Positions 26,364 to 34,933 of a stretch of DNA of 47,593 nucleotides are shown one piece after another (within the stretch, counting starts at the first letter, position 1; each line of letters begins with the position of its first letter). The notes beneath the pieces were generated by a model that did not search any database, was not told where the DNA came from, and saw only the letters and a list, made by a program, of their open reading frames with translations. Both the position numbers and the translations under genes were made by a program. Source of the DNA: Paracoccus yibinensis. GTDB taxonomy: Bacteria; Pseudomonadota; Alphaproteobacteria; Rhodobacterales; Rhodobacteraceae. The DNA lies in NCBI RefSeq assembly GCF_030846195.1, contig NZ_JAVCWH010000017.1, positions 1-47,593 of the forward strand, written 5' to 3'.

Positions 26364-27323
26364 TCATCGGCTTTCCAACCAGGTGACCAGATCTGCAATT
26401 ATCGCCTCCGTTATGCCTCTTCCGCTCAAGGTAATTCTACCAGCTCGTCCTCGGAGGCGGATTTCCTGCCCCATATCTTGGTCAATGTCATCGGCGTCCT
26501 GCCGGACGGTTCCCCCCCTTTTGCTCAGCGCGCGCTCTAGAACCGCGCGCTCCTCACGGGCTGTTTCCACTCCGTCCAGATCCGCTGCGATCCGGCACGT
26601 CAGCTTCGGGTCGGCTTCGATCGCCTTGACCAGGGCCAGTCCCAGCTTTTCCGGGATTGCTTCGGGGAAGCGCAGTACATGGCCCAAGACCTGGTGCAGA
26701 GCTACGAAAGACAGGATCTTCGATCGCTTTGGAGCGGGTGCATGCTGGAATAGTATCCGCACCGCCGCTGCCGGACTGTCAAAGATCCCCAACCGTGCGG
26801 CCTCGTAAGCCAGCCTGCCACGTTCATAGAAAGACAGGTCAGCGCGAATTTCGTTTTCCTCGACCATGGCCAGATAGGCTTCGGGCGCGGCGTCGAAGGG
26901 GCGCAACAGAGCCTTAACGGTGGCAAACCGGCTGTCCCCGGTTTCATCATTCAGGGCTATCAGGGCTGCCAGACGGCGGGCACCCGATATCAGGCCGTAA
27001 TTCCCTTCCGCCAAGGCCACCACCTCGATCGGCATCTGTTGACCTCGGTCGCGGATGCTGGTTTTCAGGGATGCCATATCTTCGGGATCCATATGCATGC
27101 GATCGCGCTGAAGATGAGTCGCCTTGATCGATGCCAGCGGCAGATCCAGAACCATTCGCCCGCTGTCCCGCGCCTGGCGCAGTTCGGCCGCCAGATCCTC
27201 CAACGCCGCCTGCGCCGCAGCCTCGGCGGCGATGCGTGCCACCGGGGGAACCGGCACAGGGACAGGGTTCGTTTCCGCATCGCCCACCATGCCAAGGGCG
27301 GTCAGTCGCTTGCGCTTGGCCAT
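26364..27323 (-). CDS. parB: ParB-family plasmid partition protein
   Basis: This 319-residue protein has the ParB/RepB layout. A basic N-terminus (MAKRKRLTALGMVGDAETNP) is followed by the ParB/Srx core (LPLASIKATHLQRDRMHMDP, LKTSIRDRGQQMPIEVV, YGLISGARRLAAL, VEENEIRADLSFYERGRLAY). A helix-turn-helix region comes next (RILFQHAPAPKRSKILSFVA) and the C-terminus is variable. It binds the centromere and recruits ParA to segregate the replicon. Its ATG overlaps the parA stop by one base (TGATG), giving a parA-parB operon. Candidate binding sites lie immediately behind its stop (26329-26360) and before its start (27341-27354). Confidence 0.92.
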   Translation of the reverse strand: MAKRKRLTALGMVGDAETNPVPVPVPPVARIAAEAAAQAALEDLAAELRQARDSGRMVLDLPLASIKATHLQRDRMHMDPEDMASLKTSIRDRGQQMPIEVVALAEGNYGLISGARRLAALIALNDETGDSRFATVKALLRPFDAAPEAYLAMVEENEIRADLSFYERGRLAYEAARLGIFDSPAAAVRILFQHAPAPKRSKILSFVALHQVLGHVLRFPEAIPEKLGLALVKAIEADPKLTCRIAADLDGVETAREERAVLERALSKRGGTVRQDADDIDQDMGQEIRLRGRAGRITLSGRGITEAIIADLVTWLESR

Positions 27324-28723
27324 CAGCCTTTTCCTTCCATTTTCGCATGCGAAACCTTGCCTGCCAGTTCTTCGCGGCGCCAGATGCCTAGCAGAAGAGA
27401 CTTGAAGGCTGCATAGGTGCGGTCGAAAGTCTCACGGCCCCGTGCATAGGTCTCGCGGTTGAAGTCACGGTAATCAGCCTCATAGATGCCGTGGACCTGT
27501 TCGCCCGCTTGGCCGATCAGCGCGGTGAAGTCCTGACGGTGCGGTGACAGCGAGGAACCCAGATAGGACTGGATCAGCCCGGCCAGTTCCGCCTGCTGGC
27601 TTGCATCATAGCGCGTCAGCACGGCCCTCACCGCGTCCCATTCGAAATGCAGCTCCTCGCGGCCTAGGGCGCGGGCAGCGGTGTTCTCGCTATCCTCGAT
27701 GCTGGCAAAGGTGGAATGGAGCATATCGAAGAACCGCCCGGTGGAATCAAACTCCAGGAAGGAGGCCCCGAAGGGCACCAGCAGGATATCGGCCGCTGCA
27801 AGGCCGTTGATGGTCAGGTATCCAAGGGCCGGAGGAGTATCCAAGAAGATCAGGTCATAGCGCTCAAGGATGTCGTCTGCGGCCAGCGTCTCGGTCAGCG
27901 CGTCCCACAGTTTCCAGCCGCGCGAGGCCATGCGCCAGACGGGGATCTGGAATTCGGCCCAATAGAGGTTCAGCTGCGCCCCGATCAGGTCGATGTTGGG
28001 CCAATGGGTTGGGCGGATCAGGTCGCCCGCCTTGATCTTCAAGGCGTCCGACAGACTGTCGTCAAGCGCCACAGGCGGATCGCCGCGGTCGATGCGGCGC
28101 TGATTGTCGGCGCGCAACGTCTCAGCGTAGTGGCGGGCAAGCAGGGGAAAAACCGTCTGCCATTCATCCTCGGCTTGGGCACCGAAGATCGACGACAGCG
28201 ACCCCTGGCTGTCCAGGTCGATCATCAGCACCTTGTATCCGTCGAGCGCGGCCGACATGGCTAGATGCGCACAGGTTGAGGTCTTGCCCACCCCTCCCTT
28301 GAAGTTCGCCACCGCCACGATCTTGGCGGGCAGACCCTTGGGGCGATAGGGAAGGTATTCCTTGGACTTCGACCCTTCGGCCCCGAAATGGGCGCGCAGG
28401 CGCTGCACCTCATCCAGTGTGAACCATTTGGCGCCCCCCTCGGTTTCTGACCGGCCTTGAGGCAGGTCGGGGTTCTGGCGCAGGACACGGCGGAAATGCT
28501 GTGGGGCAACCGGGATCAGATAGCGCGTAATCTCCCAGGTGGAAAACAGTCGCAGCTTGCGGGCGCCACTCTCCTCAAGACCCCGTCCCACCAGATCCTG
28601 ACGCCCTTTCCGGTAACTGGCAGCTATCCTGGCCAGATCCTCGGTGTCTGTTGGATTGCCCAGCATCGACAAGGCCCGGTCAGGCGAGATGTTGAAATAC
28701 GGGGGAGTATCTTGGCTGCTCAT
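27323..28723 (-). CDS. parA: ParA-family plasmid partition ATPase
   Basis: This 466-residue protein is a large, type Ia-like ParA. An N-terminal ~130-residue region includes a DNA-binding part (STWEITRYLIPVAPQHFRRV, WFTLDEVQRLRAHFG) that can autoregulate the operon. The deviant Walker A is VAVANFKGGVGKTST (residues ~136-150), followed by VLMIDLDSQGSLSSIFG (A' motif) and YDLIFLDTPPALGYLT (Walker B). The family forms ATP-dependent patterns on the nucleoid that pull plasmid copies apart. The 466-residue length fits RepA/RepB-type Rhodobacteraceae plasmids. The ATG at 28723 has GAGGCGGA upstream. It is divergent from repA, with the origin between them. The last codons overlap a parS-like palindrome. 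Confidence 0.93.
   Translation of the reverse strand: MSSQDTPPYFNISPDRALSMLGNPTDTEDLARIAASYRKGRQDLVGRGLEESGARKLRLFSTWEITRYLIPVAPQHFRRVLRQNPDLPQGRSETEGGAKWFTLDEVQRLRAHFGAEGSKSKEYLPYRPKGLPAKIVAVANFKGGVGKTSTCAHLAMSAALDGYKVLMIDLDSQGSLSSIFGAQAEDEWQTVFPLLARHYAETLRADNQRRIDRGDPPVALDDSLSDALKIKAGDLIRPTHWPNIDLIGAQLNLYWAEFQIPVWRMASRGWKLWDALTETLAADDILERYDLIFLDTPPALGYLTINGLAAADILLVPFGASFLEFDSTGRFFDMLHSTFASIEDSENTAARALGREELHFEWDAVRAVLTRYDASQQAELAGLIQSYLGSSLSPHRQDFTALIGQAGEQVHGIYEADYRDFNRETYARGRETFDRTYAAFKSLLLGIWRREELAGKVSHAKMEGKG
27341..27354. promoter_or_regulatory. parS-like palindrome TTTCGCATGCGAAA, inside the parA 3' end
   Basis: This perfect 14-bp palindrome lies in the last codons of parA, about 18 bases before the parB start. 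The identical sequence recurs at 29750 and 30919, and one-substitution variants occur as an inverted pair at 26329-26360. A likely ParB-binding site. Confidence 0.7.
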
Positions 28724-28972
28724 TACAGATCCGCCTCATGTGACGTTTTTCAGGAATCATACCTTTAAAGGCGGCACATGCACCAATTTTGAGAACCTTT
28801 CTGTCTTTTTCTGGGCAGATTTTGCGTTTCCTTGGCCTTCATGTGGCATTTTCATCAGCCCAACCTTGTTAGAGTCTAGTTAGTATTAAGTTACGCAGGC
28901 AACACCCCCCAACGGATGTTAGATATGCAATTGAAATCTAACGATCTTTCCTTTCATCCACGATATCATGTT

Positions 28973-29031
28973 GAATCCGATCCCACGATAGGGCGACTCT
29001 GATCCCACGTCGCACTGACTCTGATCCCCCG
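28973..29031 (+). repeat. Three iterons with 22-base period
   Basis: GAATCCGATCCCACG (28973-28987), GACTCTGATCCCACG (28995-29009) and GACTCTGATCCCCCG (29017-29031) are direct repeats. They start exactly 22 bases apart, two helical turns, so an initiator could bind all three on one face of the DNA. They lie about 140 bases before the repA start and 45 bases before the DnaA box. Confidence 0.8.
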
Positions 29032-29074
29032 AAACAATCTTTTCCCTATGCTGCGCCTCGCTGGACGGGCGGCT

Positions 29075-29083
29075 TGTGGATAA
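29075..29083 (-). promoter_or_regulatory. DnaA box
   Basis: TGTGGATAA is the reverse complement of TTATCCACA, the perfect consensus DnaA box. It lies between the iterons and the repA start codon, where host DnaA would help open the origin. Confidence 0.75.
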
Positions 29084-29167
29084 CTAGGATGGTGTCAATG
29101 AAACGACGAAGCCTGCCTGACCCGTCCAGAGGCCTCGTGTGCGGGTCGCAGCAGAGAAGGCGAGGGC

Positions 29168-30169
29168 ATGGCCGGATCAGCCCGTATGGCGCAACTACTC
29201 GAGACAGGCCTTGTGCAGGATTTCTTTGTTTGCGATTTCTTTGCCGCCGTGCCCAAGCATGACTTGGCCTCAATGGAGCATCCGATCTTCTCGCTCTCCA
29301 CGCGGCCTGATCGCCGGGTTGTCAGCTATGACCACAATGGTGCCACGCTGACCGTGACGCCCAGCGTCAAGGGCCGCGCGACCATCTTCGACGCCGATAT
29401 CCTGATCTTCTGCATCAGTCAGCTGATGGCCGCGCTGAACCAGGGACGGGCCGTGTCGCGTAAGCTGTCGCTGACCGCTCATGACCTGCTGCAGGCCACT
29501 CACCGCGAAACCTCAGGCGATGGCTACAAGCGGCTGCGCGATGCCTTCGAGCGGCTGGCGGGCACCCGCATCACCACCAACATCGTGACAGGCGACAAGG
29601 AAATCACCCAAGGCTTCGGTCTGATCGAAAGTTGGGAAATCGTCCGCAAGACCCGTGCCGGCCGGATGATCGCGGTAACCATCACCCTGTCAGAATGGCT
29701 TTTCAACGCCGTTTTGTCGCGATCCGTGCTGACGCTGAGCCGGGACTATTTTCGCATGCGAAAGCCTCTTGAGCGGCGGATCTACGAACTTGCGCGTAAG
29801 CATTGCGGGCGCCAGGCCGAATGGACGGTTTCGGTTGTCACCTTGGCCAAGAAGACTGGATCAACCAGTCCCCTTCGCGTCTTTCGCGCAATGCTGCGCG
29901 AGATGATCCGTGAAAACCGCCTGCCCGATTACGTCTTGTCCGAGGATGGGGGCGACATTCTGCGTGTCACCCCCCGCGCGGCGGTGACCGAGCCGGGCGA
30001 GGGTCCGCATTTGCGACCCGAGACCTTGGACCAAGCTCGCACCCTGGTTCCCGGTGCAGATATCCATGCTCTGGCCGCCGAATGGCGCAATTGGTGGGCC
30101 ACGACTGGCAAGCCCCGGTTGCGCAGTCCAGACCGGGCATTTGTTGGATGGATCAAAACCCGGTCTTGA
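29168..30169 (+). CDS. repA: Plasmid replication initiator RepA (RPA family)
   Basis: This 333-residue protein matches the RPA ('replication initiator protein A') family of alphaproteobacterial plasmids. Landmarks are VQDFFVCDFFAAVPKHDLAS, MEHPIFSLSTRPDRRVVSYD, VTPSVKGRATIFDADILIFC, ISQLMAALNQGR, a winged-helix stretch (DGYKRLRDAFERLAGTRITT), and YFRMRKPLERRIYELARKHC. It would bind the iterons just upstream and start replication. The ATG at 29168 is preceded by GAAGGCGAGGGC; a second ATG six codons on is possible. The codons for FRMRK form the parS-like palindrome at 29750-29763. Its presence beside parAB is the main evidence that the window is an extrachromosomal replicon. Confidence 0.93.
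   Translation: MAGSARMAQLLETGLVQDFFVCDFFAAVPKHDLASMEHPIFSLSTRPDRRVVSYDHNGATLTVTPSVKGRATIFDADILIFCISQLMAALNQGRAVSRKLSLTAHDLLQATHRETSGDGYKRLRDAFERLAGTRITTNIVTGDKEITQGFGLIESWEIVRKTRAGRMIAVTITLSEWLFNAVLSRSVLTLSRDYFRMRKPLERRIYELARKHCGRQAEWTVSVVTLAKKTGSTSPLRVFRAMLREMIRENRLPDYVLSEDGGDILRVTPRAAVTEPGEGPHLRPETLDQARTLVPGADIHALAAEWRNWWATTGKPRLRSPDRAFVGWIKTRS
29750..29763. promoter_or_regulatory. parS-like palindrome TTTCGCATGCGAAA, inside repA
   Basis: Identical to the site at 27341. It encodes Phe-Arg-Met-Arg-Lys in repA and uses the uncommon Arg codon CGA, which completes the palindrome. It could be a ParB site or chance from a conserved peptide. Confidence 0.5.
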
Positions 30170-30270
30170 ATACTGGACCGGGTGGTGGTGCGATCTCCTT
30201 TTTAGTGGCTTCCGGCTTTCCTAGTTATAGGGCAATGATGCCCCAGTTCCTGTCCTGATCGTGTTTGCCC

Positions 30271-31266
30271 ATGCCATCTTCTGTCGCCGTCATTATCATC
30301 AATTACGGTACCGCCGATCTGGCTATCGCAGCGGTGGAAAGCGTGCTGGGACGCAGCCATAACGGTCATTTGGTCGAGATCCATCTGCTGGACAATGCCT
30401 CGCCCAGTGGGGACGGGGCAGTTCTTGCCGAGGCCCATGCCCAGCGCCGCTGGGGAGAGCGGGTCACCCTGTGGCTCGAGGCGGAAAACCACGGTTTCGG
30501 CCGGGGCAACAATATCGTTCTGCATGCCTTGACTAAAAGACCTGCCCCCCCCGATTATGTTTTCCTGCTGAATCCTGATGCACAGCTTGAGAACGAGGCG
30601 ATCGCCATTCTGGCCGACCGCTTGGATGGCGCGCGTCAGGCTGCTGCAGCAGGCGCGGGGATCGCATTGCCCTCGGGTCTGCCCGTCACAGCTGCCTTTC
30701 GTTTCCCTTCACCATGGAGCGAGTTTGTTCAGGCCTTAAACTTTGGTCCCGTTAGCCGGCTCTTCCGCGACCGGCTGGTACCCTTGCCCATGGATCATCC
30801 CGACGGGCCGGTCGATTGGGTTTCAGGTGCCGCAGTGATGATGCGCCTGGAGGTGGTACGGGAGATGGGCGGCTTCGATCCCGATTTCTTCCTGTATTAT
30901 GAAGAAGTCGAGTTGATGTTTCGCATGCGAAAACAGGGCCACTGGATTTTTTATGTCCCAGCAGCTCGCGTTCAACATGTCGAAGGCGCGGCAACGGATG
31001 TCAAAAGCGGCCATCCTGTTCGCAAGCGCAAGCCTGCTTATTGGTATCATTCCTGGCGCCTGTATTACCTCAAGACGCGCGGCCGCCGGGGTGCCATTGC
31101 GGCAGCCCTGGCCTGGATGGCGGGGGTGGTGCTGAACGCGCCCTTGGCCATGCTACGCGGACATCAAAGAATTGCACCAAAGGAGTTCTTTGGTGATTTT
31201 ACCTGCCTGGTTATGCGGCCGCTTTTGCTTGATTCCCCCCGCCAAACTCGATCGCGTCCACGTTGA
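30271..31266 (+). CDS. GT2 glycosyltransferase (rhamnosyltransferase-like)
   Basis: Counted from ATG 30271 this family 2 glycosyltransferase has 331 residues. Landmarks are SVAVIIINYGTADLAIAAVE (residues ~4-23), LLDNASPSGDG, NHGFGRGNNIVL, the metal-site stretch FLLNPDAQLE (DxD-like NPDA), VDWVSGAAVMMRLEVVREMG and FDPDFFLYYEEVELMFRMRK. The pattern is that of WbbL-like enzymes that add rhamnose or galactofuranose in the cytoplasm. An in-frame TTG two codons earlier is unlikely. It follows repA on the same strand after about 100 bases, so it opens the glycosyltransferase block. The FRMRK codons carry a parS-like palindrome (30919-30932). Confidence 0.9.
   Translation: MPSSVAVIIINYGTADLAIAAVESVLGRSHNGHLVEIHLLDNASPSGDGAVLAEAHAQRRWGERVTLWLEAENHGFGRGNNIVLHALTKRPAPPDYVFLLNPDAQLENEAIAILADRLDGARQAAAAGAGIALPSGLPVTAAFRFPSPWSEFVQALNFGPVSRLFRDRLVPLPMDHPDGPVDWVSGAAVMMRLEVVREMGGFDPDFFLYYEEVELMFRMRKQGHWIFYVPAARVQHVEGAATDVKSGHPVRKRKPAYWYHSWRLYYLKTRGRRGAIAAALAWMAGVVLNAPLAMLRGHQRIAPKEFFGDFTCLVMRPLLLDSPRQTRSRPR
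30919..30932. promoter_or_regulatory. parS-like palindrome TTTCGCATGCGAAA, inside a glycosyltransferase gene
   Basis: A third exact copy of the 14-bp palindrome, 1.17 kb from the repA copy, again encoding Phe-Arg-Met-Arg-Lys with a CGA codon. This gene is unrelated to repA, so a shared protein ancestry cannot explain the match. Confidence 0.55.
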
Positions 31267-31373
31267 AGCCGTAAAACACTAGAAAGCTGATCCGATTGCG
31301 GTTGCGCATCCTGCTCTAGACCGCTTAACAGACCAATGATTGACAGCCCTGTGCAAGTTTCGGGATTTGAGGA

Positions 31374-32471
31374 ATGCGCATTACCTTTGCCTTGCCAGAG
31401 CTTTCGAACCTAGCTGGCGGGCTGCGTGTTGTAGCACAATATACGCGCCATCTTCTTGACCAAGGTCACAGCGTCAGCTTTGCTGTGCGCCGCCCACGGT
31501 ATACGCCCAGTCGAAAGCGGCAAATTCTCAACATAATGGGTTTGGGACGGCCGACGCCGCCGCTTGAAGCCGAACGCGGGCATTTTGCGGGAATTGATGT
31601 TCCGGTGATCCACCTGGACGAGTCCAGATGGGTAAGATCCCAGGATATTCCCGATGCCGACGCGATCATCTCGACCTGGTGGACGACGGCTGAATGGGCT
31701 AATCGCCTGCCCCCTTCCAAGGGCCGCCATATCCACTTCATCCAGGATTACGAAGATTTCTATCCAGAATTCAGCAAACGTGTCCGGGCTGTCTATCGTC
31801 AAAGGAACCATAAGATTGTCGTAGCACCTTGGCTGCACAAAAAGATTTTATCGGAATTTGGTCATGACAGCCGTGTAGTCATGAACGGGGTCGATATGGG
31901 TCATTTTGGCGCGCCAAAACGGGATCGGCGTGAACTCCCAACAGTCGGGTTCATGTATGCTCGGCACCCACGCAAGAATTGCGGCATGGCCCTTCAGATC
32001 ATCCGGCTGCTTCGCAATGCACGGCCCGACTTGCATTTCAGGGCGTTTGGCGTGGATGAACTGCCTGCCCACAGCCCGGATTGCATTTCCTTTGAACGAA
32101 ATCCGACCCAGGACCGCATTGCGCAAATCTATCGGTCTTGCGATCTGTGGCTGTTTGTGTCGCGGAGCGAAGGATTTGGTCTTCCGCTTCTGGAAGCCAT
32201 GGCCAGCCGAACACCGGTCGTCGCCACGCCTGCCGGGGCGGCACCCGACTTGATCGACGGGGGCAACGGGGTGATAGCGTCATTCGACGCCGAGGCATTC
32301 GCCCAATCTGCCTTGGATTTCCTGAGCCGTACGCCCGAAGCTTGGAAGGCGGCTTCCGAGGCAGCCTTCCAGACCGCGCAAGGTCGGGATCTGCCGCAAG
32401 CCGCTCAGAATTTCGAAGCCGCCGTTCTAGCCTGCCTGCAACAGGACCGTCCGCTGTCCCAAGCGGGGTAA
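31374..32471 (+). CDS. GT4-type glycosyltransferase
   Basis: This 365-residue GT-B fold glycosyltransferase has an N-terminal acceptor domain (MRITFALPELSNLAGGLRVV, then HIHFIQDYEDFYPEFSKRVR) and a C-terminal donor domain. The latter has TVGFMYARHPRKNCGMALQI and the E-x7-E signature SRSEGFGLPLLEAMASRTPV. It is likely to add one sugar from a nucleotide donor to the growing glycan at the cytoplasmic face. The donor cannot be inferred. GGGA lies eight bases before the ATG. It follows the GT2 gene after a 107-base gap and is convergent with the next GT2 gene, with only seven bases between the two stops and no terminator visible. Confidence 0.88.
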   Translation: MRITFALPELSNLAGGLRVVAQYTRHLLDQGHSVSFAVRRPRYTPSRKRQILNIMGLGRPTPPLEAERGHFAGIDVPVIHLDESRWVRSQDIPDADAIISTWWTTAEWANRLPPSKGRHIHFIQDYEDFYPEFSKRVRAVYRQRNHKIVVAPWLHKKILSEFGHDSRVVMNGVDMGHFGAPKRDRRELPTVGFMYARHPRKNCGMALQIIRLLRNARPDLHFRAFGVDELPAHSPDCISFERNPTQDRIAQIYRSCDLWLFVSRSEGFGLPLLEAMASRTPVVATPAGAAPDLIDGGNGVIASFDAEAFAQSALDFLSRTPEAWKAASEAAFQTAQGRDLPQAAQNFEAAVLACLQQDRPLSQAG

Positions 32472-32478
32472 TTAAGGG

Positions 32479-33546
32479 TCAGTGTCTGTCCAAGATCCAG
32501 CGCTGATAGCCAGGATACCATTGATCCAGATCCTTGGTTGGGATCTGCCAAACCTGGCGCCATGCGCGCATGGCGCCCAGCACCCCCTTGGCTTGCGGGA
32601 AATCCCAACGGTGCGATACGGCATCTTTGATGGTCTCGCTCAGAAGACGCCGCCACAGCATCCGCCGGTAAGGGGCAAGCCACACCTGCGGCCGATCCGC
32701 ATTGCGCTTAAGAAAGACCAACATGTTCAGAAGCTGAAAGGTTGTGGCGGTCCGGCGCTTTACCCGCCCGCCCGCAACTTCGAAATGATGCAACTTGGCA
32801 TCATTGGCGCGCAGTAAGAGGCCGTGGCGGCCATAGCGGTAGGACGCGTCCAGATCCTCGAGTGCGGCGTAATAGCGCAGCGACCGGTCCAGCGGTTCAG
32901 CCAGAGCGATGTCGCGTCTTATGCTCAGGCCATGGCCTGACATGAAGGTCATCGGGGTAACATCAAGATGGGCGAAATCCTGCGGTATCGTTAGGTTCCG
33001 TTCCCCTTCGTATTTCAGAAACAGCGTATGCATGTCCTGGAACAGGATGTGGCTGCTGATCCAGCGCCCCAGGCGGTATTCCCTAACCCGATCCCGCAGT
33101 CCCCTAACCTTTTCCTGGTTATCTGCTTTGCGCGCCAGTTCCGCCGTGGCTTGGGTATCAGGTATGGCAGGCACGTTCACACCATTGACGCCCGCCAGAA
33201 CGCCCCGTGTATCGGCGGCATAGACCGCCAGCAGCCGCTCCACATAATCGGGATAAAGAAAGCTGTCATCGTCGATCATTACCACGATGTCACCGATTGC
33301 CTGTTCAACCCCTTGATTGCGCTGTGTGGCCGATGACGGTGTGACCGCCTGCAGGTAATCCAGCCGGATTTCTGGGTGCTTCGCTGCCAAGGCCTGAACG
33401 GCATCCCGCGTGACCTGCCAATCATCCGAGGAATCCACGATCACAGCCTGGATCGGTGGAACGGTTTGCCGAAAGGCCAAGGGCAGGGTGCGCAACAGGA
33501 CATCGCGGCGGTTATAGGTGGGAACGACAAGGGACCAGGTGGGCAT
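32479..33546 (-). CDS. GT2 glycosyltransferase
   Basis: From the ATG at 33546 the protein has 355 residues and starts MPTWSLVVPTYNRRDVLLRT, which is the canonical beginning of a GT2 domain. I therefore rejected the 49-residue upstream extension. Further landmarks are QAVIVDSSDDWQVTRDAV, NQGVEQAIGDIVVMIDDDSF (metal-site DDD) and LEDLDASYRYGRHG. The C-terminal ~100 residues (LKRNADRPQVWLAPYRRMLW) are rich in basic and aromatic residues and may bind membrane or acceptor lipid. It is divergent from the GT4 operon at 33656, with about 110-175 bases between starts. Sugar specificity is unknown. Confidence 0.87.
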   Translation of the reverse strand: MPTWSLVVPTYNRRDVLLRTLPLAFRQTVPPIQAVIVDSSDDWQVTRDAVQALAAKHPEIRLDYLQAVTPSSATQRNQGVEQAIGDIVVMIDDDSFLYPDYVERLLAVYAADTRGVLAGVNGVNVPAIPDTQATAELARKADNQEKVRGLRDRVREYRLGRWISSHILFQDMHTLFLKYEGERNLTIPQDFAHLDVTPMTFMSGHGLSIRRDIALAEPLDRSLRYYAALEDLDASYRYGRHGLLLRANDAKLHHFEVAGGRVKRRTATTFQLLNMLVFLKRNADRPQVWLAPYRRMLWRRLLSETIKDAVSHRWDFPQAKGVLGAMRAWRQVWQIPTKDLDQWYPGYQRWILDRH

Positions 33547-33655
33547 AGGCAGGTAAACTCTTGATGCGGCAGCTTCTGGACTATGGCCCTGATGGGCCAT
33601 CCTGTTCCAGCCTTCAAGGGCAGGAACAGATGAAAATAAACTTCGCCGCGCGGCC

Positions 33656-34933
33656 ATGGCCACTGGCCGCGTTTTCCGCTTAGATGCCGGCAAGCCGGTT
33701 TACATGAGTTATTCTTATCCTATGCCTTCCCCTCGCATCGCTTATCTGACCGGTGAATATCCCGCTGTTTCCCACACCTTCATCCTGCGCGAGGTAGCGG
33801 CGCTGCGGGCGCAGGGTCTGGACATCCTGACCTGTTCGGTCCGCCGCCCCCGGCCGGGCCAACTTCGCGGTCCCGCCGAACGGGCCGAGGGAGAAGCGAC
33901 CTTCAACTTGCTGGATCATGCAAAACAGCCGCGCCGCCTGATCGGCGCCCAGATCGCAGCGCTGAAGACCCCCAGGCTTTACGGGCGCACCCTGCGCAAG
34001 GCTTGGTCGATGCGTGGGCCGGGGCTGCGGGCAGGCCTTTATCAACTGTTCTACTTTTTGGAAGCGACGGTGCTGGCGCAGCATCTAAAGGTCCAGGGCG
34101 TTACCCATCTGCACAACCATTTCGCGCAGGCCAGCGGCACCGTGGCCTTGCTGGCCGCGCGGCTGGCGGACATTCCCTTCAGCTTTACCCTGCACGGTCC
34201 CGCCGATTTCGCCGATCCCAAGCTGTGGCGGCTGGATGCCAAGATCCACGAGGCGATCTTCGTGGCCTGCATTTCCCATTACTGCCGGTCGCAGGGCATG
34301 CTGGCCAGTCTGGTCGAAGACTGGTCCAAGCTGCGCATTGTCCATTGCGGGGTTGAGCCCGCCCAGTATGACGCGCCACCGGCATCGGGCCGGGGGCTGC
34401 TCTTCGTGGGCCGGTTGGACGTGGAAAAGGGCGTGCCGGTACTGGTGGAGGCGATGCCCCAGATCCTAGAAGCCCATCCCGATGCTCATCTGACGCTGAT
34501 CGGCGACGGGCCGGAGCGGCCCATGCTGGAGGACCAGGTGCGGCGGCTGAACCTGTCAGGGGTCATCCGCTTTGCGGGCTATCAAAGTCAGGACGAGGTA
34601 GCAGATGCCTTAGCTCGGTCCGCGGTTTTCGTGCTGCCTTCATTCGCCGAGGGCGTCCCGGTGGTCCTGATGGAGGCGATGGCCGCGCGCCGTCCCGTAG
34701 TCGCCACCCGCATCGCGGGCATCCCCGAACTGATCGAGGATGGCGTATCGGGCCGGATCGTGCCGCCGGGCGACGCAACGGCCCTGGCAACCACCGTCTG
34801 CGACATTCTAGCCGTGCCTGACCGCGCGGCGGCAATGGGCGAGGCCGGGCGACGAAAGGTCGAAGCCGAGTTCAATATCACGCAAGAGGCAGAAAAGCTG
34901 GCTGCATTGTTTCAGGAGGGGATTCCCGCATGA
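33656..34933 (+). CDS. GT4-type glycosyltransferase (first gene of a three-gene operon)
   Basis: Up to 425 residues of GT-B fold. The core starts at MPSPRIAYLTGEYPAVSHTF, so ATG 33722 or 33704 are possible true starts; none has a strong ribosome site and I give the longest form. The acceptor side has TFILREVAALRAQGLDILTC and VTHLHNHFAQASGTVALLAA. The donor side has GRGLLFVGRLDVEKGVPVLV and the E-x7-E stretch FAEGVPVVLMEAMAARRPVV. The family includes WcaL/AmsK-like colanic acid and succinoglycan-type enzymes, fitting exopolysaccharide assembly. Its stop overlaps the next start (ATGA). Confidence 0.9.
   Translation: MATGRVFRLDAGKPVYMSYSYPMPSPRIAYLTGEYPAVSHTFILREVAALRAQGLDILTCSVRRPRPGQLRGPAERAEGEATFNLLDHAKQPRRLIGAQIAALKTPRLYGRTLRKAWSMRGPGLRAGLYQLFYFLEATVLAQHLKVQGVTHLHNHFAQASGTVALLAARLADIPFSFTLHGPADFADPKLWRLDAKIHEAIFVACISHYCRSQGMLASLVEDWSKLRIVHCGVEPAQYDAPPASGRGLLFVGRLDVEKGVPVLVEAMPQILEAHPDAHLTLIGDGPERPMLEDQVRRLNLSGVIRFAGYQSQDEVADALARSAVFVLPSFAEGVPVVLMEAMAARRPVVATRIAGIPELIEDGVSGRIVPPGDATALATTVCDILAVPDRAAAMGEAGRRKVEAEFNITQEAEKLAALFQEGIPA

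Larger units (their letters stand above)
28724..29167. other. Replication origin region (oriV) between parA and repA
   Basis: This 444-base gap between divergent parA and repA contains a moderately AT-rich stretch (28740-28960), an inverted repeat (GTTAGAT 28918-28924 against ATCTAAC 28936-28942), three iteron-like repeats and a perfect DnaA box. Together with the neighbouring initiator this is the expected layout of an iteron-controlled plasmid origin. The parA promoter and the repA promoter must also be here. Confidence 0.75.
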
